Below are positions 8,128 through 15,982 of a DNA stretch of 54,144 bases, piece by piece. This DNA is from an uncultured Steroidobacter sp. (GTDB taxonomy: Bacteria > Pseudomonadota > Gammaproteobacteria > Steroidobacterales > Steroidobacteraceae): positions 1-54,144 of the forward strand of contig NZ_CALFXI010000106.1 of assembly GCF_937958065.1 (NCBI RefSeq). The letters run 5' to 3'. Positions within the stretch are counted from its first letter, which is position 1; every line of letters starts with the position of its first letter. A model generated the notes under the pieces. The model saw only the letters and a list, made by a program, of their open reading frames with translations, searched no databases and was not told the origin of the DNA. The position numbers and the translations under genes are program-made.

Positions 8128-10088
8128 ACAGCTTGTGGAATGACGAGGACGCGGCCCGCTTCCAGGGTCTGCTGGGGCAACGGGTCTACAGCTCGCGCCT
8201 GCTCGGTCGCGATCCGTCGCTCGTGCTTCATGGCGGGGGCAACACTTCGGTCAAGCTGCTCGAGCCAAACGTCTTCGGCGAGTCTGATGACGTGCTGTAC
8301 GTCAAAGGGCGCGGCGCGGATCTGGCGACGATCGATGCGGCGGGCTTCTCGCCGTGTCGTTTGCGCCGGTTGTTACGACTCGTGACTCTTCCTGAGCTGT
8401 CCGATGAGCACATGGAGAGCGAGCTGAAGTTGTCGCTGACGCGTGCGTCCGCGCCGGCGCCGTCAGTGGAAACGTTGCTGCACGCTCTGCTGCCGCAGAA
8501 GTTCGTCGACCACACGCATGCTGACGCGCTGATTGCCGTCATGAACTCACGCAATGGCTTCGAGCGATTGCAGGAAATCTATGGCACGCAGGTGGTGATC
8601 ATTCCATATGCGATGCCGGGCTTCAGGCTGGTGCGGTTGTGCCGCGAGATTCTTTCGAAGGAAGCGACGCGTGAAACCATCGGCGTCGTGCTGATGCATC
8701 ACGGGTTGTTCACGTTCGGCGATACCGCGAAACTCTCCTACGAGCGGATGATCCATCTGGTCACTCAGGCGGAGCGCTACCTCCAGACGCACGGTGCTGG
8801 CCGAGTCGAGTGGCCCGCTCAATCGGTGAAATCAGTGCCACGCGTCGAGATAGCCGCCCTTCGTCGGGAAGTCAGTTGTGCGGCCGGTGCGCCCATGGTG
8901 ATGGCCGTGCACACGGATCCACAGGCGCTGGGCTTTGCGCGCCGTCCCGATGTTCTCGAGTTGTCACAGCGGGGCGGCGCGACACCAGATCACGTCATTC
9001 GTACCAAACGCGTCCCGATGGTTGGTCGGGATGTAGCGGCGTACGCGGCTTCCTATCAAGACTATATGCGAGCTTATTCGGGCGGGCGCACCGTGGCTGT
9101 GATCGACCCGGCGCCGCGGGTGATTCTCGATCCGGAGCTTGGCATGGCGGTGCTGGGCCGGAGCGCCGAGGATGCGAGCCTCGCCGAAGACATTTATCGG
9201 CACACCATCGACATCATCATGGGCGCCGAGCGGCTCGGGGGTTGGAAGGCGCTGCCGGCCAGAGATTTCTTCGATGTCGAGTTCTGGGATCTGGAACGCA
9301 CCAAGCTGGCCAGGCCCGATCCCGAAGCCGTGTTCCTGGGGGAAGTTGCGCTGGTGACCGGCGCGGCCTCGGGAATTGGCAAGGCCTGCGTCGATGCGCT
9401 GCTCGCACGCGGTGCGGCAGTCGTTGGGCTGGACGTGGCCCGGGCCGTCACCCAGCTGTACGACCGCAAGAGCTACCTGGGCATCGAATGTGACCTCACC
9501 AGCGAGCAGCAGATCGGCGCGGCGCTCGACCGGGCCGTACGCAGCTTCGGCTCGGTCGATATGCTGGTGTTGAATGCCGGGATCTTTCCAAAGAGCTCGC
9601 CCATCGCCGCGATGTCTACGGACTTGTGGCGCAAGACCATGAGTATCAATCTGGATGCGAATCTGGTGCTCATGCGGGAATGTCATCCGTTGTTGCAGCT
9701 CGCGCCGGGCGGAGGGCGAGTGGTGATCATCGGGTCCAAGAACGTCGCTGCGCCCGGGCCTGGCGCGGCCGCTTATTCGGCTTCCAAAGCAGCGATGCAA
9801 CAGCTGGCGCGAGTGGCGGCGCTGGAGTGGGGCGGCGATGGCATTCGCGTGAACTGCGTTCATCCGAACGCGGTCTTCGATACGGCGATCTGGACGCCCG
9901 AAGTGCTGGCCGCGCGCGCTGCTTCTTACAAGCTCAGCGTCCAGGAATACAAGACCAACAACGTCCTCAAGGTCGAGGTCACCAGCAGGGACGTGGCAGA
10001 GCTCGCGGCCGAGTTGTGCGGGCCCAGATTCTCCCGGACCACCGGTGCGCAGGTTCCAGTCGATGGCGGCAACGAGCGGGTCATCTGA
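8124..10088 (+). CDS. Bifunctional class II aldolase (RhaD-like)/short-chain dehydrogenase
   Basis: A 654-residue two-domain protein. Residues 1-390 are a class II aldolase/adducin domain, with zinc-binding HTHAD (about 132-136) and MHHGLFTFG (about 191-199). Residues 405-654 are an SDR, with the TGAASGIG nucleotide motif, the LNAGIF segment and the YSASK catalytic Tyr/Lys pair. Known fusions of this type (RhaE-like) cleave L-rhamnulose 1-phosphate to DHAP and L-lactaldehyde, then oxidise the aldehyde. By analogy this enzyme would split a ketose 1-phosphate and oxidise the released aldehyde. No rhamnose isomerase or rhamnulokinase is nearby, so the sugar need not be rhamnose. Overlaps the epimerase gene by 4 bp. 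Confidence 0.88.
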   Translation: MNSLWNDEDAARFQGLLGQRVYSSRLLGRDPSLVLHGGGNTSVKLLEPNVFGESDDVLYVKGRGADLATIDAAGFSPCRLRRLLRLVTLPELSDEHMESELKLSLTRASAPAPSVETLLHALLPQKFVDHTHADALIAVMNSRNGFERLQEIYGTQVVIIPYAMPGFRLVRLCREILSKEATRETIGVVLMHHGLFTFGDTAKLSYERMIHLVTQAERYLQTHGAGRVEWPAQSVKSVPRVEIAALRREVSCAAGAPMVMAVHTDPQALGFARRPDVLELSQRGGATPDHVIRTKRVPMVGRDVAAYAASYQDYMRAYSGGRTVAVIDPAPRVILDPELGMAVLGRSAEDASLAEDIYRHTIDIIMGAERLGGWKALPARDFFDVEFWDLERTKLARPDPEAVFLGEVALVTGAASGIGKACVDALLARGAAVVGLDVARAVTQLYDRKSYLGIECDLTSEQQIGAALDRAVRSFGSVDMLVLNAGIFPKSSPIAAMSTDLWRKTMSINLDANLVLMRECHPLLQLAPGGGRVVIIGSKNVAAPGPGAAAYSASKAAMQQLARVAALEWGGDGIRVNCVHPNAVFDTAIWTPEVLAARAASYKLSVQEYKTNNVLKVEVTSRDVAELAAELCGPRFSRTTGAQVPVDGGNERVI

Positions 10089-10099
10089 AAGGGGGCACG

Positions 10100-10771
10100 A
10101 TGAAACGGTCCGAAATCAATGCGCTGATCGATGACGCGATCGCGCTGCTGCACGAGCATCAGATTCGCCTGCCGCCGTTCGCCTACTGGAGCCCCGACGA
10201 CTGGGCCGCGAAGGGCGAGGAGTGCGATGAGATCCGTCAGTGCAAGCTCGGCTGGGATATCACCGATTTCGGCTCCGGCGAGTTCGAGAAGGTCGGTCTG
10301 GTCGTGTTCACCGTGCGCAACGGGCATCACAGGATCGCTCCCTACAACAGGAAGCCTTACGCCGAGAAGATCCTGGTGATCCGTGAGAATCAGCATACGC
10401 CCATGCATCACCACATGCTGAAGTCCGAGGACATCATCTGCAAATCGGGCGGCAATCTGCTGATCCGTCTGTTCAACCGCGGCGCCGAGGGCAGGCTTGC
10501 CGATTCCGATGTCGAGGTGTCGCTGGATGGCGTGCGCCATCGAGTCAAAGCGGGGCATACATTTCGGTTGCAGCCTGGCGATTCCATCACGCTGACGCCG
10601 TATCTCTATCACGAGTTCTGGGCCGAGGAGGGGACTGGGACTGCGATCGTCGGCGAGGTCTCGTCGGTCAACGACGATGAGACGGACAATGCTTTCTACG
10701 CGCAGGTCGGGCGCTTCCCCACCATCGACGAAGACGTGCCGGTGACGCACAAGCTGTGTACTGAATACTGA
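10100..10771 (+). CDS. D-lyxose/D-mannose-type sugar isomerase (cupin)
   Basis: A 223-residue single-cupin protein matching the D-lyxose ketol-isomerase family (YdaE-like). It has the N-terminal MKRSEINALIDDAI helix, the LPPFAYWSPDDW segment, a metal site in TPMHHHMLKSEDI (His and Glu ligands) and a late YLYHEFW His. The family interconverts D-lyxose with D-xylulose and D-mannose with D-fructose using Mn2+. It is preceded by a clear GGGGG-type ribosome-binding site 11 bp after the aldolase/SDR stop. ATG 10100 is chosen because homology starts there. It gives the best clue to the operon's entry substrate: an aldopentose or aldohexose with lyxo/manno configuration (inference). Confidence 0.87.
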   Translation: MKRSEINALIDDAIALLHEHQIRLPPFAYWSPDDWAAKGEECDEIRQCKLGWDITDFGSGEFEKVGLVVFTVRNGHHRIAPYNRKPYAEKILVIRENQHTPMHHHMLKSEDIICKSGGNLLIRLFNRGAEGRLADSDVEVSLDGVRHRVKAGHTFRLQPGDSITLTPYLYHEFWAEEGTGTAIVGEVSSVNDDETDNAFYAQVGRFPTIDEDVPVTHKLCTEY

Positions 10772-10782
10772 TTCGGTGCCGA

Positions 10783-11961
10783 ATGACCCGCGAGTCCACC
10801 GTCAAGATCCAGGGACAGGACTCATTCCTGCTGGGGACACGGGAGGTCGAGCTGGCGTTGACGCGGACCGGCGGCATGCTGGGGCCGGTGATTTTTTTTC
10901 CCAGGGACGAAGAACCCATCCGGCCCTACGCCATCGCACCTTGGGCAGAAGAATCATTGCCAACCGATGTGCCACCAATGCTTCGAGCGTTGCGCGGCGA
11001 TTGGTTCTGCTCGGCGTTTGGTGAGAATGGCGAGGCGTATCGAGGTCAGCGGTTGCCTCCGCATGGCGAAACGGCCAATCGCGATTGGGATGAAATCGAT
11101 CGGCAGGAGACCGATGAGGGCTGTTGGCTGCGGCTGGGTGTCGACCTGCCGCTGCAGGGAGGCGCCTGCCACGCGACCACTGCGCTGCTTGCAAATCAGT
11201 CCATCGTCTACCAGCGCCACGATCTCTCGGGGCTGACCGGGCCGATCAATCCGGGACATCACGCGACCCTGGCATTCCCTGCCGACGACGGCGCGGCGCG
11301 GCTTTCGTTCAGCTCGTTGATTCATGCGCGCACGTATGTCGAGCCAACGGCACGGCCCGAAGAGCGTGGCTATTCGTGGCTGAAGACCGATCGGGAAATC
11401 GCCGATCTGCGCGCGGCGCCATGTATCGACGGGTCTACGACCGATTTGTGCCGCTATCCCGCGCGGCGGGGTTTTGAGGATCTTGCGCTGCTGTGCGCGG
11501 ATCCGGCGCAGGAGTTCGCTTGGTCCGCCGTGACATTTCCGGAGCAGCGCTATGTCTGGTTCGCGTTGCGCGACCCCAGGCAACTTGCCTCGACCTTGCT
11601 GTGGTTCTCCAATGGCGGACGGCATTTTCCGCCTTGGAACGGACGCCACGTCAATGTCATGGGCATCGAGGACATCACCGCCTACTTTCACGCGGGGCTC
11701 GCTGCTTCGAGTCGCGAGAATCCTTTGAGCGCGCGCGGCATACCCACCTGCTTGCGGCCGGATGCGCGCGGCCGACTATCGATCTTCTATCTCCAGGGCG
11801 TCGCGCGCATTCCGGCTGACTTCGATTGCGTCGCCGATATCGAAGCGCATTGGAGGGATAACAGCATCGTGCTGCGCGCGGAATCGGGAGCGGCGGTGGC
11901 AGTCCGATGTCATCTCGACTTCCTGCGCACGGGAACCTTACCGGGGCTCGCAATACAATGA
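10783..11961 (+). CDS. Probable sugar-epimerase-like protein (galactose-mutarotase fold suspected)
   Basis: A 392-residue protein without a signal peptide. The segments HHATLAFPADDGAARLSF, DPRQLASTLLWFSNGGRH, WNGRHVNVMGIEDITAYFH and a C-terminal DFDCVADIEAHW resemble aldose-1-epimerase-like beta-sandwich proteins that sit in sugar catabolic operons. The GIED motif near residue 304 is typical of that superfamily. I cannot place the catalytic His/Glu pair with certainty, so the function is tentative: anomer conversion of the imported sugar is the simplest role. Its stop overlaps the transporter start, confirming operon membership. A conserved protein of unknown function is the alternative. Confidence 0.6.
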   Translation: MTRESTVKIQGQDSFLLGTREVELALTRTGGMLGPVIFFPRDEEPIRPYAIAPWAEESLPTDVPPMLRALRGDWFCSAFGENGEAYRGQRLPPHGETANRDWDEIDRQETDEGCWLRLGVDLPLQGGACHATTALLANQSIVYQRHDLSGLTGPINPGHHATLAFPADDGAARLSFSSLIHARTYVEPTARPEERGYSWLKTDREIADLRAAPCIDGSTTDLCRYPARRGFEDLALLCADPAQEFAWSAVTFPEQRYVWFALRDPRQLASTLLWFSNGGRHFPPWNGRHVNVMGIEDITAYFHAGLAASSRENPLSARGIPTCLRPDARGRLSIFYLQGVARIPADFDCVADIEAHWRDNSIVLRAESGAAVAVRCHLDFLRTGTLPGLAIQ

Positions 11962-13340
11962 CACACACGCTCAACGGTACTTTGATCCGCACGGTTTTCG
12001 TGGCTGCGCTCGGCGGCTCTTTGCTCGGCTTCGACACGGCCGTGATCGCCGGTTCGACGCAAGGATTGACCAAGGTGTTCGGTTTGTCGCCGAGTGCACT
12101 GGGCTTTACGGTTTCGGCCGCGCTCTGGGGGACGGTGCTGGGTGCGATGGCCGCAGGCTGGCTCGGCCGCGTGCTCGGCGGTCGTACGAGCCTGTTGATT
12201 CTCGCATCGTGTTATCTCATTTCGGCGCTGGGCTGCGCACTTTCGCCATCCTGGGCGTGGCTGTTGATCTTCCGCTTCATAGGCGGTCTCGGTATGGGCG
12301 GCTCATCCGTGATCGCGCCGGTGTACATCGCAGAGATCGCGCCGGCAGCCTGGCGCGGGCGACTGGTGGGCGCGTTTCAGATCAACATCATCGGCGGCAT
12401 CCTGCTCGCGTATCTGTCGAACTATGTGATCGGACTGTTCGCATTGGGCGATCTCGAATGGCGCTGGCAGTTGGGAGTTGCAGCTGCGCCCGCGGCATTG
12501 TTTCTCTTGATGCTGATCGGTATCCCGCAGAGCCCGCGCTGGCTGGTCGCGCAGGATCGCTTGCCGGAAGCCGAGCAGGTGCTCCGCAAGCTGGGTTCGG
12601 AGAAGCCGCTCGGCGAGCTGGAAAGCATCCGCATGTCGCTCAAGGCGGATGCGAGCCCGAGTGCCGATCGGTTGTTTCAATGGCGTTATCGCCGCCCGAT
12701 CCTGCTCGCGCTGGTGCTGGCCATGTTCAACCAGCTGATCGGCATCAACGCGGTACTCTATTATCTGAACGACATCTTCCAGATGGCGGGCTTCGATCGG
12801 ACTTCGCAGAATGCGCAGGCAGTGGCGGTCGGAGCCACCATGCTGATCGCGACGATGATTGCGCTCAGTCTGATCGATCGGTTCGGCCGGCGTACGCTGC
12901 TGTTGGTCGGCTCGGTCGGGCTGGCGATCTGTCTGGCCGCGATCGCGACCATCTTTCAGATCGAGCAGTATCAGCAATGGCTGCTGCTGTTCCTGGTCGG
13001 CTATGTCGCGTTCTTCGCGTTCTCCCAGGGCGCCGTCATCTGGGTGTACTTGAGCGAGATCTTTCCCGATCGGGTGCGCGCACAGGGGCAGAGTCTGGGC
13101 AGTTCGACGCACTGGATCATGAACGCGATCGTGTCCGCCGCGTTCCCCGTGGTCGCAACTCAATCGCAATCGGGGCCGTTCTTCATGTTCCTCGTCATGG
13201 TCGTCCTGCAGTTCCTGGCGGTGCTGATGTTCTTCCCCGAGACCAGCGGAGTCAGGCTCGAAGACATCCAGCGGCGGCTCGGCACGACGGAGGGCGCCGA
13301 CAGCGCAGTGATCGTGCCGGGTGCGCGCGAAGCTCGGTAG
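11958..13340 (+). CDS. Sugar porter family MFS transporter
   Basis: A 460-residue inner-membrane protein with about 12 hydrophobic helices. Sugar-porter signatures present are GFDTAVIAG in helix 1, GRVLGGR in loop 2-3, RFIGGLGMGG, PQSPRWLV at the end of helix 6, DRFGRRTLL in loop 8-9 and FPETSGVRLEDI at the C terminus. It should import a monosaccharide by H+ symport for the ten-gene operon that it ends. The start at 11958 overlaps the preceding stop. An upstream ATG at 11907 lies inside the previous gene and adds residues without family character. No clear terminator hairpin follows. Confidence 0.92.
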   Translation: MTHTLNGTLIRTVFVAALGGSLLGFDTAVIAGSTQGLTKVFGLSPSALGFTVSAALWGTVLGAMAAGWLGRVLGGRTSLLILASCYLISALGCALSPSWAWLLIFRFIGGLGMGGSSVIAPVYIAEIAPAAWRGRLVGAFQINIIGGILLAYLSNYVIGLFALGDLEWRWQLGVAAAPAALFLLMLIGIPQSPRWLVAQDRLPEAEQVLRKLGSEKPLGELESIRMSLKADASPSADRLFQWRYRRPILLALVLAMFNQLIGINAVLYYLNDIFQMAGFDRTSQNAQAVAVGATMLIATMIALSLIDRFGRRTLLLVGSVGLAICLAAIATIFQIEQYQQWLLLFLVGYVAFFAFSQGAVIWVYLSEIFPDRVRAQGQSLGSSTHWIMNAIVSAAFPVVATQSQSGPFFMFLVMVVLQFLAVLMFFPETSGVRLEDIQRRLGTTEGADSAVIVPGAREAR

Positions 13341-13452
13341 ACTGCAGTCGAGTCTCCTACACACCCGTGAGCGCTTGCCGCTGCCGGGGGAACTTCGATT
13401 TGGCTGACTCATTCCCAGTACGTAGCGGCGAGTCTGCGAGAGGAGATCGGCC

Positions 13453-13785
13453 ATGCGTCACCTGCGACAACTTGCGCTCATCTTGTGCTTGTTTTGCGTA
13501 ATCCCGGTTGCTGCTGCGGCAGGCCAGAGTCAAGCTGTTACCGACAGCGCCCTCACTGCGAAAGTGAAGTCGGCCCTGACCACCGGTCGTGGCGCGGCGG
13601 CACGCAATATCCAGGTTGAGACGCGCAATGGCGTCGTTCAACTGCGCGGGTCCGTCAGCTCCGAAAGTGAGAGATCCGCGGCGGTGATGCGTGCCCGCTC
13701 GGTGACGGGCGTTGCCGAGGTTCGCAACGAACTGAGCATTCGGCCTGACCATCGACCGGCGCCGCGGCCGATGTCGCCGGAATGA
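13453..13785 (+). CDS. Small periplasmic BON-domain protein
   Basis: A 110-residue protein with a signal peptide (about residues 1-24, cleaved near AAAGQS). It has one BON domain (about 28-97), seen in DSALTAKVKSAL, the NGVVQLRGSV turn and the VTGVAEVRNEL ending. BON domains bind membranes or help stabilise the envelope under osmotic stress (OsmY-like proteins). The start is preceded by GAGAGGAG. It ends 3 bp before the convergent DUF2459 gene. Specific function unknown. Confidence 0.85.
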   Translation: MRHLRQLALILCLFCVIPVAAAAGQSQAVTDSALTAKVKSALTTGRGAAARNIQVETRNGVVQLRGSVSSESERSAAVMRARSVTGVAEVRNELSIRPDHRPAPRPMSPE

Positions 13786-13788
13786 TGC

Positions 13789-14457
13789 TCAAGGCGTGCC
13801 CGCGAACCCTTTGGCCTCCCTGATGATCCGGTTGGCCGAAATGACGGTCCACGCCGCGATCGGGCAGCCGCCGTCGTGCAAGCGTTGAGCCGTCCACCAA
13901 TTGCACATGCGCGGAAAGAAGAAACGTCGCCTGGCGTAGTAGAACTTGTTCGGCTCGGGCGTGCCCTGCAGCGGCACGCCGAAAGCCGTGGGCGAAGCTT
14001 CCTTGAACTGCGCCTCGATCGAGTCCGCGAGCTTCCGCAATCCTTCCGCCGAAAGCCGCACCTCGACGACTTCATCGGCCAACAATGCATCCGGCGTGGG
14101 CCGGTCGAAGCCGATGACGTGAACCACGCTGGCGGCGGAGAAGAACGCCGCGCGCAGCGCCTCCCACCAGGTTTCTTCCGCCGCCGGCAACTGGTAGTAG
14201 CGAGCGTCGCCCCAACCGAATTCGAGATAGCGGGAATCGGGAAAGTCGGCGAGTACGGACCAATCGCGATTCGGCCAATCGGCGGCGGCGACCGCAACGC
14301 CGGTATGCCAGGCGCGCTTGACCACGTATACCGAGCGTAAAGAGTCGGCCGGCGTGGTCGGCTCGTAGCAGGCTTGGTTCGAAGCGCAGCCCGAGAGCAA
14401 ACCCGCCAGCAGCATCGTGGCAAGCGATGACATCAGTTGTCGAACGCCGAAGGTCAT
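13789..14457 (-). CDS. DUF2459 family lipoprotein
   Basis: A 222-residue protein with a lipoprotein signal peptide (lipobox LLSGC, Cys about residue 24). The following domain matches DUF2459 (TIGR02117 type), with the motifs VKRAWHTGV, YLEFGWGDARYY, LADSIEAQF and a late CNWWTA. The His and Cys in the HTG and CNWW segments are conserved across the family and may form a catalytic pair, but no activity is established as far as I know. It is convergent with the BON gene and divergent from the C13 peptidase gene, with 100 bp between the starts. Confidence 0.88.
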   Translation of the reverse strand: MTFGVRQLMSSLATMLLAGLLSGCASNQACYEPTTPADSLRSVYVVKRAWHTGVAVAAADWPNRDWSVLADFPDSRYLEFGWGDARYYQLPAAEETWWEALRAAFFSAASVVHVIGFDRPTPDALLADEVVEVRLSAEGLRKLADSIEAQFKEASPTAFGVPLQGTPEPNKFYYARRRFFFPRMCNWWTAQRLHDGGCPIAAWTVISANRIIREAKGFAGTP

Positions 14458-14557
14458 TCCCCACGCACGCTACATGAAGTGTGACCAAAGCGGCAATCTG
14501 CACCCGCCAGGTCGCGCAGCGCGTGCCGCCCGGGGCTGATAAGCTGAGTCGTCCAGC

Positions 14558-15982
14558 ATGGCTAGCTTCGCCGTGCGCAATGCTGCTGGCACCAGAATGC
14601 TTCCCGAAACAGAATCTTCGCCGCTGCCCGAAGCCGCGCCTCCTCCGGCCTCAACCGGGCCGCGTCCATCGTGGCTGCGCGAGTCGGTACGTTTGCTGAC
14701 ATTGCGGCCCGCTGATGGCACAGCCCTGACAGGCAGCGCGGCTTCGATCGCTTTGCCGGCGATGGTTGCGTTCGCGCTGTGGGCTGGATTCGATTGGCTG
14801 AACAACCTGCCTGACGCACGCTTCTTTCCTTACGCGTTCCCGGCCGTGAGCTGGTATGTGCTCGCCGCATTGCTGGTGGCGCTCGCGTTGGCGCGGATCT
14901 CGCGTCCGGCAGTGTCCCTGGCGCGTGCGTGCTCGTTGCTGGCGCTGCTCGCGCCAATCATCGTGATTGCGCAATTCGTTGTCGAGCGCTTCGTGCCAGA
15001 GCGATGGATACCGCTCGCGCTACTGGGTGTCGCCCTCTACGCGGTCGTCTACTGCCTCACCGGATTGCGTTCCCTCGTTGGAAGCAGGCAAGTCTTCGCG
15101 ACTGCATCGGGGGCGTCGGTCGCCATCCTTGCGATCTGGCTGGGCCATGTTTTGTATGTAAGCCCGATGCTCTGGACGTCCGGTGACGATCTGGACGCCG
15201 GGTATGCGGATCAGGATTGGGGCGCCGCCGAGCCCATCCTGTTCCAGCAATCCGCAACCATCGATGCGGCGGTTGCAAAGCTGGTGCGGCCAGAGGGCGA
15301 GGCGCCGGTCGGCTTTTTCGTCGGCTTTGCCGGTTACGGTGAGCAGAAGGTTTTCTCCGAGGAGATCCAGTTTGCGGCCGAGCGGTTCGCGAGGCGCTAT
15401 GACACGGCCCAGCGCACGCTGCTGCTCATCAATGATCGTCGCTCGCTGGAGAAATATCCGCTCGCCAGTGGCACTGCGCTGACGTATGCGCTGAAGGGGG
15501 TAGCATCGAAGATGCGTCCCGACCGCGACGTCCTGTTCCTGGCGTTGTCATCGCACGGCTCGGAAGATCCATTGCTGTCGGTGACCAACGGCTCCTTGCC
15601 ATTGCGCGATCTCTCCGGTGAGATGCTGGCCGAAGCGTTGCGGGAGTCCGGCATCAAGTGGCGCGTCATCGTGATCTCGGCGTGTCACGCCGGGGCATTC
15701 ATCGAGCCGCTGCAAGACGAGCATACGATTCTGATTACCGCCGCCGCGGCCGACCGGTCCTCGTTTGGCTGCGCGGACGATCGCGATCTCACCTATTTCG
15801 GCGAAGCGTTCTATCGGGATGCCTTGCCGGAGGCGAGCTCGCTGCGGGAGGCGTTCGACGAGGCCAAGGCGTTGATCGCCGAACGCGAGCAGGAAGAGGG
15901 AGTCGAGGCATCCTTGCCCCAGGCGTACTTCGGCGAGCAGATCGAAAAGCAGCTCGCTCTCATGTCCGGCGACCGCAGCTGA
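14558..15982 (+). CDS. Membrane-anchored peptidase C13 (legumain-like) family protein
   Basis: A 474-residue protein in two parts. A Pro-rich N terminus is followed by about four or five hydrophobic helices (about 58-205). A caspase-fold C13 domain (about 245-465) then has the His of LALSSHGS (His333) and the Cys of VISACHAG (Cys376) as the catalytic dyad. LLINDRR and LITAAAADRSSFGC also fit the clan CD pattern; the latter shapes the S1 pocket. C13 enzymes (legumain, GPI8) cut after Asn/Asp or act as transamidases. A bacterial membrane-bound version could process envelope proteins (inference). It ends exactly where the convergent phosphatase gene ends, with no intergenic base. An alternative start at 14597 (MLPETE) is possible. 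Confidence 0.87.
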   Translation: MASFAVRNAAGTRMLPETESSPLPEAAPPPASTGPRPSWLRESVRLLTLRPADGTALTGSAASIALPAMVAFALWAGFDWLNNLPDARFFPYAFPAVSWYVLAALLVALALARISRPAVSLARACSLLALLAPIIVIAQFVVERFVPERWIPLALLGVALYAVVYCLTGLRSLVGSRQVFATASGASVAILAIWLGHVLYVSPMLWTSGDDLDAGYADQDWGAAEPILFQQSATIDAAVAKLVRPEGEAPVGFFVGFAGYGEQKVFSEEIQFAAERFARRYDTAQRTLLLINDRRSLEKYPLASGTALTYALKGVASKMRPDRDVLFLALSSHGSEDPLLSVTNGSLPLRDLSGEMLAEALRESGIKWRVIVISACHAGAFIEPLQDEHTILITAAAADRSSFGCADDRDLTYFGEAFYRDALPEASSLREAFDEAKALIAEREQEEGVEASLPQAYFGEQIEKQLALMSGDRS

